From: Deltaproteobacteria bacterium
GTDB taxonomy: Bacteria; Myxococcota_A; Polyangia; HGW-17; SLPX01
Direction of reading: 5' to 3'
NCBI GenBank assembly: GCA_021162935.1
Contig: JAGGXR010000013.1
Location: 1-38,175 of the forward strand
DNA length: 38,175 nucleotides
The notes under the pieces are model-generated. The model saw only the letters and a program-made list of their open reading frames with translations. It made no database searches and had not been told where the DNA came from. The position numbers and the translations under genes were made by a program. Below are positions 8,417 through 17,262 of this stretch, one piece after another (within the stretch, counting starts at the first letter, position 1; each line of letters opens with the position of its first letter).

Positions 8417-10552
8417 ATGAAAATGGACCAACGTCTGGTGACCGTCTTAGCGTTCGGGCTGTTTATCGGTGGACCTGGGGCTGCACATGCCCAATCCCTG
8501 GCCAGGATATGGGCGGTCGACGACGGCGAACGAATCCGCCAAGATGATGTGAACTATCCGTTGGCGGATAGCTCTGACAACGAGGTGTGGGACGGTCATA
8601 CGATTCGAATCTTTGGCGCCCGCAACGAAATCGTCGCCTTCCAGCTCATTTTGGAAAACGGCCCTGCGGCTCTCGATAGCGTCACCATCTCTCTGGATCG
8701 GTTGTCCAACGGCGACAGCGTCATCGAAAATACCGGCTCAGTGGGTGACCCCTTCGACTACCGAGGCAAGCACATCGAACTCTTTACGGAACACTACTCT
8801 TCGGTGATCAGCAATACTGCCGGGGCGTCTTGGTGGTGGAACGGAGCCAGACCTTTGGACATCTACGACGGTGAGTACGTCGGTCTCCTTCCGGACGCGC
8901 TCATTCCGTTTGAAGCACCAAGCGGACTCGGCGGCGCGCCCTTTTCCATCGCACCAAATGTAAACCAAGCCATTTGGATCGACATCTATGTACCCAGAGA
9001 CGCGCCTGCAGGAACCTACTCCGGCGAACTCACCGTGACTGTCGGTGGGCAAACAGCTCAGCAGATTCCCATCGAGCTGCAGGTCTATGGATTCAGCCTG
9101 CCGGACGAAACGCACTTCAAGAATTTCTTCGTTCTGCCCGAAGGATCACGGGACGGACGAGAAGGCATCCGCACGAAGCATCCCTGCTCGGGCGGCGACG
9201 CCGAGTACGACCTGATCGAAGGCCGGTACTACCAGATGGGTCACCGTCACAGAATGGACATGAACACAAACACCGACCTGGATGGCATGGTCGCCCATTT
9301 CGGACGCTACATCACCGGCGAGCACTATCGGCCCGCACACAACTACGAAGGCCCCGGAGAAGGCACAGGCCATGGCACCTATTCCATTGGCACCTATGAC
9401 CAGCCGAACCACGGAAGCAAATCGGGATTTTGGCCGAACACCGAAACGGACTGGCGCAATGCATCGGATGCCTGGGTGACCTGGTTCGATCAGAACGCAC
9501 CGAACACCGTAATCTTCAAGTACTTCCCCGACGAACCCATGCACGATCCAGACACCCTATTTCCCATTATCTTGGAACGGGCCGACTGGATTCACAACAA
9601 TCCCGGCCCTGGAGGGGCATTAATGGTGTACTGCACGGTGAAGCTCCATCCAGACCTCTATGGATACGTGGACTTCTGGTCGGTCACCGGACAGGCAGGC
9701 TACAATCCTGGCGACGACGTGCTGACCGGTTACGACGTGCCGAAGGTGAACGAACGCCGAGCAGAAGGAGACCGGATCGGGGTCTACAACTCGCAGCGAC
9801 CTGGCCAAGGCGCGGTCCAGGCAATCGACGCCGATGCGGTCGAGTCGCGCGTGACGCCCTGGATCGGCTTTAAGTACCACATCGACCAGTACTTCCAATG
9901 GGAGACCGCGTATTGGAACAACCCGAATGACAAACGCAATGTCTTTCAAACGGTCTATCGGCCGGATGGCAGTCGCAACGGCAACGGATTCTTCTTCTAT
10001 CCGGGCGAGGAGGCGGACTTCCCCCAAGACGACCGTGGTCTGAAGGGGCCCATCGCCTCGATTCGAATGAAAAACTGGCGCAGAGGGCAGCAGGACTATG
10101 AATACCTATGGCTTGCCACGCAACACGGACTGGCCGACCAAGTGACGCCCATTGTCGACAGCATCGTACCCCGCGCCTTCGACGACTATGGCGACGGCTT
10201 CGACAGTCAAAGTAGCCAGCCCCTGTGGGCCCGAAGAGGCTATGAATACGAAGCAGCGCGCAGGAAAATCGCTGACCTGCTGGCTTCGGTCATCCACGAA
10301 GACGGTGGTACGGCCGATGCAGGGGTGGACGACGGAGCGACCATCGTAGACGGCGGACTGGAAGGAGATGCAGGAAATGAGGCGGATGCGGGTCCTGCTG
10401 CGACCAAGGACAAGGCCGGATGCAATTGCCGAACCTCTCGAGGACCCACAAATCCGATTCTGTGGTTGCTGCTGATTGCCCTCATCGCTCTCCTGAAAAG
10501 AAGGCGAATGGGCGAATCGAAAGGACGCTCGACGCCTTCATCCTCTTCGTGA
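8417..10552 (+). CDS. Exported DUF4091 (glycoside-hydrolase-like) protein with MYXO-CTERM-like tail
   Basis: This 711-residue protein has an N-terminal signal peptide (cut likely after AHA, about residue 24). A beta-rich N-terminal half contains an EIVAFQLILE stretch typical of DUF4091 proteins. A large alpha/beta domain follows, ending in RRGQQDYEYLWLA, the signature I associate with the DUF4091 domain of GH123-like proteins. After an Asp/Gly-rich linker (GGTADAGVDDGA) comes a C-terminal GCNC motif, a hydrophobic helix (PILWLLLIALIALL) and KRRR. That three-part tail resembles the MYXO-CTERM sorting signal and implies cell-envelope anchoring. AAAGGAG lies eight bases before the ATG at 8417; a GTG at 8414 directly precedes it. 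The substrate is unknown; hydrolysis of amino-sugar glycans is only an inference from the family. Confidence 0.8.
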   Translation: MKMDQRLVTVLAFGLFIGGPGAAHAQSLARIWAVDDGERIRQDDVNYPLADSSDNEVWDGHTIRIFGARNEIVAFQLILENGPAALDSVTISLDRLSNGDSVIENTGSVGDPFDYRGKHIELFTEHYSSVISNTAGASWWWNGARPLDIYDGEYVGLLPDALIPFEAPSGLGGAPFSIAPNVNQAIWIDIYVPRDAPAGTYSGELTVTVGGQTAQQIPIELQVYGFSLPDETHFKNFFVLPEGSRDGREGIRTKHPCSGGDAEYDLIEGRYYQMGHRHRMDMNTNTDLDGMVAHFGRYITGEHYRPAHNYEGPGEGTGHGTYSIGTYDQPNHGSKSGFWPNTETDWRNASDAWVTWFDQNAPNTVIFKYFPDEPMHDPDTLFPIILERADWIHNNPGPGGALMVYCTVKLHPDLYGYVDFWSVTGQAGYNPGDDVLTGYDVPKVNERRAEGDRIGVYNSQRPGQGAVQAIDADAVESRVTPWIGFKYHIDQYFQWETAYWNNPNDKRNVFQTVYRPDGSRNGNGFFFYPGEEADFPQDDRGLKGPIASIRMKNWRRGQQDYEYLWLATQHGLADQVTPIVDSIVPRAFDDYGDGFDSQSSQPLWARRGYEYEAARRKIADLLASVIHEDGGTADAGVDDGATIVDGGLEGDAGNEADAGPAATKDKAGCNCRTSRGPTNPILWLLLIALIALLKRRRMGESKGRSTPSSSS

Positions 10553-10801
10553 ATCCTTACCTGGAATGCAGGGGCTGAATTGGATTTTGCCTAGAAAACG
10601 ATGCAGATGACACGGGAACGGACACAGCCTGTCATCTCCCAAGTTTTTTCCCAAAAAGGACGTCCCATCCGGACAACAGCCCACTGTTGAGGTTCTCCAA
10701 TCCGTCTGATATCCTCGCTGTGAAAGACGGCGACACAGATGACATCGACGTGACGACTCCAGGAATCACCACCGTCGTGCGCCGTCGGAGAGACAACGAC
10801 C

Positions 10802-12757
10802 ATGATTCATCGCACATTCATTGCATTGACGCTCGCCTCGATCTTGGTGGCCGCCTGCACCCGCCGCATCCCTGGAGCGATCCACACCAATCAAAACGAC
10901 AACACGAACCAAAACGACAACACGAACCAAAATCACAACACGAACCAAAACGACAACACGAACCAAAACGACAACACGAACCATGCACCACCGACCTTCT
11001 CCTTCAGTCAAACAATGCACGTCTCGGACAGGCCGGCAGTGGACCTTCTGTTCGTGCTGGACAACTCTGGCACCATGGCCAACGAACAGCAGACTCTTTC
11101 TGACCAGTTTCCCTTGATGATTGAGCGCATCACCAAAGCCATGGGCGGCATGCCCGACCTGCACGTGGGCGTCGTCACGACGGACCTCGGCGCTGGAAGC
11201 TACACGGACTTGGGCGGCTGTCGACCGGTCGGTGGAGACCAGGGCATTTTGGGCATGGCCGAGAACACGAACCGATCCGAGTTCTGCATCGGAACCGGCC
11301 AACGATACCTGGTCGACGAATCCCCGAAGGGATGCACGATCCAGGTCGATGCGCCTGGCTCCTGCACATCGGACGCATGCACTCAGGCCGATTGCGACGC
11401 CATGGCGGTCAATGGCGAATTTTTGACCCTGGTCCACGATAACAACGGCTGCCCCCGTTGCGTGAACTACCAAGGAACCCTGGCCAATGCGTTTGACTGC
11501 ATGAGCCACGTGGGTACACAGGGCTGCGGATTCGAGCAGCCCCTCGAAGCCATGAAGAAGGCGCTCGACCTGAACGATACGCCACAGAATCAGGGATTCC
11601 TGCGCGATGCGGCCCTGCTCGGCGTGGTGCTCCTGAGCGACGAAGACGATTGTTCCGCCTCGGATCCGGACACTCTGTTCAATCCGGACCCCAACCTGAA
11701 CACCATGACATCCTCTGTGGGATTCCTCACGTCGTTCCGATGTTTCGAGTTTGGCGTGACCTGTGACGTGAACGACCGGACGGTCGTTGGGCCGAGACAA
11801 AACTGCAGCCCCAGGGAGGATCACGACGCCCTGCTCTACCATCCGTCCCGATACACGGCGTTCCTCGAATCCATCAAGGACCCGTCCCACCTGCGCGTGA
11901 TGGCGCTGTCCGGCCCCATCGCCCCAGTCAACGTGACCCTGGACAGCCAGCAACGTCCTTTGTTGGACCACTCGTGTCAGGATCCGGCCATCCCCAATGA
12001 AGGCGCGGCTCCAGCCATTCGGACCCACGCGGTGGTCGCGCACTTCTATGACCAGGCGGACCTAGACACATGGGCCTTTTCTTCCATTTGCAGCACGGAT
12101 TTTTCGGCTCCCATCGAAGGACTGGGACAGAGTCTCAAACAGGCGGCTGAAACGCTTGCCTGCCTCGATCATCCGGTTGCGGGCTGCTCCCACGGTACCG
12201 CGGGAAGCGACTGTCTTGCATGCCTGCCCAAGTGTTCGATCACCTTGCAAACCGACCCTGGAACAAACAATCAGAAGACGTACGAGGTACCATGGTGTGG
12301 TGCCCTGTGCCTGTCGGGAATCTGCACGAAATCGGACCTGCAACCCTGCAATGCCGATGCATCGGGAAGATGCCAATGCTTCGTAGGATGGGCGTCCGTC
12401 ACACTCGACGACGGCACGAAAGGATGCGGACAACTCTTCTACCCACAAGGCCCCGAGGTCAGGGTGGACTCCATTCTGGCAAACGTCCTTCCCGTCCAGG
12501 AACCCACCTGCACGGGCACGAGCTGTTCAGCCGACCAGGCCGGACGGGCCTCTGCATGCTGGTCGCTGGTGGACGCAGAAACATGCGCCAGTGGATCGGC
12601 TATGACGTTGGTCGTTTCGGATCCAGATTTCCTTCATGAGACCCTGCTTTCGGGCACGTGCGAAACCGTCCCAACGACCGAGACAAACTGCTCCGACGGA
12701 AGGGACGACGACGAAGACTGTCTCGTGGATCACATGGACCCGGACTGTGCCCCATGA
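10802..12757 (+). CDS. VWA-domain surface lipoprotein with TNQNDN repeat linker
   Basis: This 651-residue lipoprotein has a signal peptide ending LVAAC (Cys about residue 19). A hydrophilic linker of five TNQNDN-type hexapeptides precedes a von Willebrand factor A-like domain beginning VDLLFVLDNSGTM. That DxSxT motif is the metal-ion-dependent adhesion site. The domain includes LLGVVLLSDEDDCS and several disulfide-type Cys pairs. The C-terminal part is Cys-rich and ends NCSDGRDDDEDCLVDHMDPDC, an acidic pattern common at the ends of myxobacterial surface proteins. GGAGAG precedes the ATG. The stop overlaps the next start (ATGA), so the downstream membrane protein is probably translationally coupled. 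A role in surface adhesion or protein interaction is likely, but the partner is unknown. Confidence 0.82.
   Translation: MIHRTFIALTLASILVAACTRRIPGAIHTNQNDNTNQNDNTNQNHNTNQNDNTNQNDNTNHAPPTFSFSQTMHVSDRPAVDLLFVLDNSGTMANEQQTLSDQFPLMIERITKAMGGMPDLHVGVVTTDLGAGSYTDLGGCRPVGGDQGILGMAENTNRSEFCIGTGQRYLVDESPKGCTIQVDAPGSCTSDACTQADCDAMAVNGEFLTLVHDNNGCPRCVNYQGTLANAFDCMSHVGTQGCGFEQPLEAMKKALDLNDTPQNQGFLRDAALLGVVLLSDEDDCSASDPDTLFNPDPNLNTMTSSVGFLTSFRCFEFGVTCDVNDRTVVGPRQNCSPREDHDALLYHPSRYTAFLESIKDPSHLRVMALSGPIAPVNVTLDSQQRPLLDHSCQDPAIPNEGAAPAIRTHAVVAHFYDQADLDTWAFSSICSTDFSAPIEGLGQSLKQAAETLACLDHPVAGCSHGTAGSDCLACLPKCSITLQTDPGTNNQKTYEVPWCGALCLSGICTKSDLQPCNADASGRCQCFVGWASVTLDDGTKGCGQLFYPQGPEVRVDSILANVLPVQEPTCTGTSCSADQAGRASACWSLVDAETCASGSAMTLVVSDPDFLHETLLSGTCETVPTTETNCSDGRDDDEDCLVDHMDPDCAP
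10885..10974 (+). repeat. Five 18-bp coding repeats (TNQNDN)
   Basis: Five copies of CACGAACCAAAACGACAA-like units follow one another, with a partial sixth to 10983. The first and third copies have small changes. They encode the flexible linker between the lipid anchor and the VWA domain. Copy number may vary between strains. Confidence 0.9.
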
Positions 12758-13530
12758 TCAGAAGAACCGACTCCACGGACCGTCAGGCATCCAAAGCCAC
12801 AACGGCCTTGAGTCGGTCGCGCCGAATTGGTCTACGCGCAGCGTTTCTCCACCCGGTTCTGGTGGGAATCTTGGGCATCAATCTCTGGGTCCTGATGCTC
12901 GTGGCCCCCGGATGGGGACGGCAGCAGGCCTGGAATTGGATGCAGCTCTTGGTCGTAGCGGTACCCCTCCTGGCGCTCGCCCATGGCATCGTCAGGTCTT
13001 CGTCCTTGATTCTACTGACCGTGTTTCCCCTGCTGCTCGCAGGAGCGGCGCTCAGCACGGAAAGCCTACCGACGAACATCTTGTGGCCCTGGCCCCAAAC
13101 CGCCATGACCGGCATCGCTCTCGCCGTGTTCTTGTTGACCGCCGCCTCTCCGGCGCCCCAACAACCCCTGACAACGAAACGATCGAACCAACAGCCTCCG
13201 GATCCTAGCGACCGATACCTTCTCGATGGTCTGGCCCTCGTCTGCCTCGCCATGCCGGCCGCGCTCATCTGGCACATCCACTCGGGGCTGCACGCATCCA
13301 TCGTGACGCACTTTGCTGGAAAGGCGCCCGATGTACTCGTGCTGTTCGACGTTCTCTTGCTGGGACTGTGGAGCCTGGTATACTTGCTGATGGTCGCGCG
13401 CCCCGTGGCCCAGGCAGTCCCTCGATTTTCAGTGGTCAGGTCCCACGGCGTTCTACGAACAGGGCTTGTCGTCCGAATCGTGGAGGCTCTGGCTGCTTCT
13501 TTGATCGCGCTTGCGGCATGGTGGTTGTAG
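12754..13530 (+). CDS. Polytopic membrane protein, unknown family
   Basis: This 258-residue protein has about seven predicted membrane helices. Examples are VLVGILGINLWVLMLVAPG, LLVVAVPLLALAHGIV, LILLTVFPLLLAGAAL, ALVCLAMPAALIW and VLVLFDVLLLGLWSLVYLLMVA. I do not recognise a family. A hydrophilic loop (PQQPLTTKRSNQQPPD) separates an N-terminal four-helix group from a three-helix group. The ATG overlaps the stop of the VWA lipoprotein by four bases (ATGA), which argues for this start over the further-upstream open frame and for coupled translation. Context suggests it works with, or anchors, the VWA lipoprotein or the downstream foldase. Confidence 0.7.
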   Translation: MIRRTDSTDRQASKATTALSRSRRIGLRAAFLHPVLVGILGINLWVLMLVAPGWGRQQAWNWMQLLVVAVPLLALAHGIVRSSSLILLTVFPLLLAGAALSTESLPTNILWPWPQTAMTGIALAVFLLTAASPAPQQPLTTKRSNQQPPDPSDRYLLDGLALVCLAMPAALIWHIHSGLHASIVTHFAGKAPDVLVLFDVLLLGLWSLVYLLMVARPVAQAVPRFSVVRSHGVLRTGLVVRIVEALAASLIALAAWWL

Positions 13531-13574
13531 TCGGATTCGCGCGACAGTGTTTGGACATCTGGACCAGGTACTAC

Positions 13575-13790
13575 ATGAAGGAACACAATGAAACATCATG
13601 GCGAAAAAAGGGATGGCTTCGATCCGTCACCATAATCCTGGCTCTCGGAACCATGGCCGCCATGTGGGAAACGTTCAGCTTCCTGGCGCAAAAAAATAAC
13701 GCCGCAGGACTCATGAGCCTCGTGGCGACCCTCATGCTCGCTCACACGACCGGCGGCTTGACGCGTCTCGTGCTGGAACGACGCCAATAA
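13575..13790 (+). CDS. Small membrane protein, unknown
   Basis: This 71-residue protein has a charged N-terminus (MKEHNETSWRKKG) and two probable membrane helices (SVTIILALGTMAAMWETF and GLMSLVATLMLAHTTGGL). There is no recognised family. It lies 44 bp after the membrane protein gene and on the same strand. An in-frame ATG at 13518 would overlap the preceding gene and add 19 residues. I prefer 13575 because it avoids the overlap, but neither start has a clear ribosome binding site. Confidence 0.5.
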   Translation: MKEHNETSWRKKGWLRSVTIILALGTMAAMWETFSFLAQKNNAAGLMSLVATLMLAHTTGGLTRLVLERRQ

Positions 13791-13899
13791 ACCGAGCAGG
13801 ATCGCATTGGCTCAAGGCATGAAAAACATGAAGAACCAGGCCTTCACGGTCCACGTCTCCAACGCGACTGGCCAATCGATGGTCATTGCGAGATATACG

Positions 13900-14889
13900 A
13901 TGACTCGATCGGCCATCACCATCCAATGGGCCACCATAGCGTGTTTCGTCCTGGCCGGACTGGCGCTGCCAGCATGTCATCATCCCCGTAACAAAAACTG
14001 CCAACGCTTCCACGCCGTCCTATACGAGCCAAAAACCGCCCATGCCGCCGCCCTCGTCGATGGAGTTCCCATCCCCGTCGAGGAAGTCAAGCACCAGATT
14101 GGCGCCACCGGAAAATCGCCTCGCCAGGCATTGGACGAACTGATCGACTTCCAGGTGCTCGTCGCAGAGGCAAAACGCTTGGGCTTCGACCAATCGCCGG
14201 ACGTGCAGAGGGCCGTGGCCTCCGCGGCAGCCTACAAGCTCATCAAGATCGCCTTCGAGCGCTCACACTCTGCGAAGGATGTGCCGAACTCACGCCTCAA
14301 GAAGGCCTATCAGCTCAACATTCACCATTTCGTTCGACCGGAACTGAGACGATTCAGTCACGTACTCGTTCGCCTCCCCTGGCGACGCTTGAATGGACAG
14401 AAGGTCATCTATAAGGATGAAATCAAAGGCGCCAGACATCTCGCTCAAGAATTCCACGACATCGTGGCATCGGAACTGCGACGAAGGAAACTCACATGGC
14501 GAGAATTCGAGGCCCTGGCGGACCACATCGAGGATCGAGGTTTCAAGATCCTCGTCGAACGGGGCACCAAAGATCGAGCCGGACTCGCCGAGTCCTTCTC
14601 AAATGCATTGTTCGACATACCGAAAGCCGGTGACATCAGCCAAGTGGTCAAGACACGGTACGGCTTCCACGTTATCTACCTACAGAAAATCCTCCGTCCC
14701 AAGAATGTGTCCTTCAGCCAGGCCAGGCCACAGGTGCTGGCGCACGTGTATCCTGAGTGGCGTTCCGAGGCCTTTACGAAATGGCTCCAGTCCATTGCAA
14801 CCCACTGCTCCACCATCGAGCACCCAGAGCGTATCCCCGTCGCAGGAGCCTGCGCAACGCACCGACGAGGCCAGGGTCATGGCTTCTGA
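13900..14889 (+). CDS. PpiC/parvulin-type peptidyl-prolyl isomerase lipoprotein
   Basis: This 329-residue lipoprotein resembles SurA/PrsA-like foldases. The signal peptide ends with lipobox LALPAC. An N-terminal helical part follows (DGVPIPVEEVKHQI, ALDELIDFQVLVAEAKRLGF, RAVASAAAYKLI), then a parvulin domain starting RRFSHVLVRLPW and ending TRYGFHVIYLQKI. The inserted loop DEIKGARHLAQEF fits this fold. Such proteins catalyse proline isomerisation or chaperone exported proteins in the periplasm. The open frame extends up to 13807; I chose the ATG at 13900 because the signal peptide and lipobox begin there. The last 11 bases overlap the Roadblock/LC7 gene, so the two are likely co-translated. 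Confidence 0.75.
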   Translation: MTRSAITIQWATIACFVLAGLALPACHHPRNKNCQRFHAVLYEPKTAHAAALVDGVPIPVEEVKHQIGATGKSPRQALDELIDFQVLVAEAKRLGFDQSPDVQRAVASAAAYKLIKIAFERSHSAKDVPNSRLKKAYQLNIHHFVRPELRRFSHVLVRLPWRRLNGQKVIYKDEIKGARHLAQEFHDIVASELRRRKLTWREFEALADHIEDRGFKILVERGTKDRAGLAESFSNALFDIPKAGDISQVVKTRYGFHVIYLQKILRPKNVSFSQARPQVLAHVYPEWRSEAFTKWLQSIATHCSTIEHPERIPVAGACATHRRGQGHGF

Positions 14890-15241
14890 ATTCGCCGAGA
14901 TGCTGGCGGCGCTCGTCGGGGGGGTTCCAGGAGCCGTGGGCGCCGTGTTCATCGATTGGGAAGGCGAAGCTGTGGATCAATTCGGCCACATCCCCGAAAT
15001 GGACATCAAGCTCATCGGCGCCCACTGGGGCGTGGTCCTCAATCTCATCAAAAACATGCTCAGTCCGCAATTGCTGGGAAACGCCCACCAGATCATCCTG
15101 AGCAGCGACAAGGCCGACATCATCGTCCAGGTCGTGGACAAGGACTACTGCATCGTCCTGGCCATGAAAGAATCCAGCCACCTTGGCATGGCGCTCCACC
15201 AACTCGAACGAACGTCGGTCGAGATCTGCACCCACATGTAG
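14879..15241 (+). CDS. Roadblock/LC7-domain protein, MglB-like
   Basis: This 120-residue single-domain cytoplasmic protein has the Roadblock/LC7 pattern: an N-terminal helix (MASEFAEMLAALVGGVPGAVGAVFIDWEGEAVD), a central GxHWGVVLNLI helix, then IILSSDKADIIVQVVDKDYCIVLAM strands. Family members such as MglB bind small Ras-like GTPases (MglA), often as activators in polarity and motility control. No GTPase gene is in the window, so the partner would lie elsewhere. The ATG overlaps the end of the PpiC lipoprotein gene by 11 bp. It is the last gene of the rightward cluster and faces the formimino-THF genes, with 50 bp between stops. Confidence 0.75.
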   Translation: MASEFAEMLAALVGGVPGAVGAVFIDWEGEAVDQFGHIPEMDIKLIGAHWGVVLNLIKNMLSPQLLGNAHQIILSSDKADIIVQVVDKDYCIVLAMKESSHLGMALHQLERTSVEICTHM

Positions 15242-15291
15242 CCGGGTTCGACCTCATTGGAGAACGGCCATCGCCACAGCGTCTGCGACCA

Positions 15292-15921
15292 CTACTTGGA
15301 AAGAGCCGACTCCACGGCTGCAGTGGTCTCGGCTGCAAGACGATCCGCTTGCTCCACCCAGGCATCGAGATCGGTGCGACACCTGTCCGCAAACGCCTCG
15401 TCGCCCACGGACGGCAGATTCACCAGAACATTGTAGCGAGCGCCAATCAGGCCACTGCGCAGCATCAGCGCCGCCACGCCCACGTCGGTCACAGCCCCCT
15501 TGAACGCCTTGCGTGCCAACTCGGGAAGTGGCGCCAATGCCTCGAAACACACCCGAGCCGTTTCCAACGGCACTTCGGCTGCCTGACGATAAGCCTCCAT
15601 GACCCGATCCTTGTCGTCGGACGCGTCTCGACCAGCCGCGATCACTGCATCGTAGGCATCGGAATCCGCGTCGACCAAATCTCGCAACTGATCCCGATAC
15701 TTCATGACCGTCTGCTCGACTTCCTCGAAATGGAGGCGCAGCTCGTCACCCATTTTCGAGGCGCTGATCCGACAGACCATCACAGAAAGGGCCGAGCCCA
15801 TGCTTCCGGCCAAGGCGGCCACCGAGCCGCCACCTGGCACGGGCGCTCGCGACGCCACGTTCTGCACGAAACTGGTCACAGGAAGATATGCGAGTTTGCT
15901 TGCATTTGCCCGTTCAGTCAT
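15292..15921 (-). CDS. fchA: Formimidoyltetrahydrofolate cyclodeaminase / methenyl-THF cyclohydrolase (FTCD_C family)
   Basis: This 209-residue all-helical enzyme of the FTCD C-terminal family is recognisable by PVPGGGSVAALAGSMGSALSVMV near residues 28-50. The mid-protein AAEVPLETARVCFEAL and the later GAVTDVGVAALMLRSGLIGARYNVLVNL are also characteristic. Members turn 5-formimidoyl-THF into 5,10-methenyl-THF with release of ammonia, or hydrolyse methenyl-THF; the sequence does not decide between them. GAGGAG precedes the ATG by nine bases. It lies 150 bp downstream of the formimidoyltransferase gene on the same strand, so the two probably carry out consecutive steps of folate-linked histidine degradation. 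No other hut gene is in the window. Confidence 0.85.
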   Translation of the reverse strand: MTERANASKLAYLPVTSFVQNVASRAPVPGGGSVAALAGSMGSALSVMVCRISASKMGDELRLHFEEVEQTVMKYRDQLRDLVDADSDAYDAVIAAGRDASDDKDRVMEAYRQAAEVPLETARVCFEALAPLPELARKAFKGAVTDVGVAALMLRSGLIGARYNVLVNLPSVGDEAFADRCRTDLDAWVEQADRLAAETTAAVESALSK

Positions 15922-16070
15922 TTTCTTCTACTCCTCGCAGCGGGTCGAGCGGCCCGCCTGTCTCGTTTTCTCGTTCACGACCTCGGTCTTCTCCATCCAC
16001 CGTCCGGAGACGCACCGTTGGAATCCGACCCGAGTCGTGTCTTTCATTCGTCGATTGTCAAAACCGGCCG

Positions 16071-17132
16071 TCATGCCCAACCAGCGGCAGCGATACGCCG
16101 CTCGATGATCTTGGCATCCGGATCGAATGGATTGTAATCCGACAGCCCTAAATACTCACAAGCGGCATCCACCAGGTCGGCTTCCGTCATCTTCGGTCGC
16201 CTGCAATTTTCTTCGAAGAGATGATACTCGGCCGCCAGGAGCAGTGGCTCGACCGGAAGGAGGCCGACCACCTCGGAACCAGTCACTTCGATGCCGCGCT
16301 TGTTCGCCTCGAAGCGCACCTCTTCGAACGCCACGTGTGGCGGTGTGATGAGGTAGTTCGTCAGATTGATGGATACCTGGCAAAAAGGCGGTCGGCCTGG
16401 TGCGGTCACGGGCACCCCCATCGCGCGGACCATTCTGAGCTTCCCTTTCCTGCGAACCGGCTTGCCGTTCCGCATCACGACCTTGCCTGATTCGTCTTTC
16501 ATCTTCCCGCCCATCTGACGGACCGCCTCGGCGATTTCTTGGGTCACGTTCACATCTTCGGTGGCCAGGTCCACGTTATAGGCTACCAGAAAAAATCGCG
16601 CCCCAGCAGCCACGGCCCCAAACGTCGGAACGAACTTGGCCGGTCCGAAGTCCGGCTCCCACTGAGGGTCTGCCAGCTTCTCTGGAAGCCCCTCGTACTG
16701 GCCGGCGCGGACCGTAGCCAGATTCCTACGTTCGGGTCGGCTCGCCGCACCACCGTACAGGTACACCGGAAGGCCCAATTCCTGGCCAACTCTCCTCCCA
16801 TAGCTCCGCGCCATCTCGGCACAGTCCGCCATGGACACCCCGCGCACGGGCACGAACGGGCAGACATCCAGCGCCCCGAACCTGGGATGCTCGCCCCTGT
16901 GCTTCCGCATATCGATCCGCTCGGTCGCCACGATCGTGGCCCGATAGGCAGCCTCGACCACCGCATCCGGCTCGCCAGCAAAGGTCACGACGACGCGGTT
17001 GTAGGAGGCATCCGGATCCACGTCCAACAGGAGCACTCCGGGCACCGCTGACACGGCTTCTCCAATGGCGTCCCAAACAGCCGAATCACGACCTTCAGAA
17101 AAATTCGGCACACATTCAACGATTCGATCCAC
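16071..17132 (-). CDS. ftcD: Glutamate formimidoyltransferase
   Basis: This protein of about 353 residues transfers the formimidoyl group from formiminoglutamate to tetrahydrofolate. It begins DRIVECVPNFSEGRD, the family's N-terminal signature. It contains KHRGEHPRFGALDVCPFVPV (with the conserved His of the active site) and the second-domain stretch VAAGARFFLVAYNVDL. The C-terminal cyclodeaminase domain of the mammalian fusion is absent; it is encoded separately just downstream. AGGAGG is followed by two in-frame GTG codons, at 17138 (two bases away) and 17132 (eight bases away). The spacing favours 17132. The 150 bp between this gene and the cyclodeaminase shows no clear terminator, so an operon is likely. 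Confidence 0.88.
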   Translation of the reverse strand: MDRIVECVPNFSEGRDSAVWDAIGEAVSAVPGVLLLDVDPDASYNRVVVTFAGEPDAVVEAAYRATIVATERIDMRKHRGEHPRFGALDVCPFVPVRGVSMADCAEMARSYGRRVGQELGLPVYLYGGAASRPERRNLATVRAGQYEGLPEKLADPQWEPDFGPAKFVPTFGAVAAGARFFLVAYNVDLATEDVNVTQEIAEAVRQMGGKMKDESGKVVMRNGKPVRRKGKLRMVRAMGVPVTAPGRPPFCQVSINLTNYLITPPHVAFEEVRFEANKRGIEVTGSEVVGLLPVEPLLLAAEYHLFEENCRRPKMTEADLVDAACEYLGLSDYNPFDPDAKIIERRIAAAGWA

Positions 17133-17262
17133 GCTCACGGCCTCCTTTCTGGGAACACATCACGCTTCAAACCGTCCAAACGAATCGACAACGACCCGAC
17201 GGCCAAGCGACAAAAAATGAAAAACCTGAAAGACCACGAAAGACCAACGCAGCATGACCAGT

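Noticed and set aside
10766-12043. 425-residue open frame antisense to the VWA lipoprotein gene
   Set aside because: The opposite strand encodes a recognisable lipobox, MIDAS motif and Cys pattern; the antisense frame has low-complexity Val/Arg/His runs and no recognisable domain.
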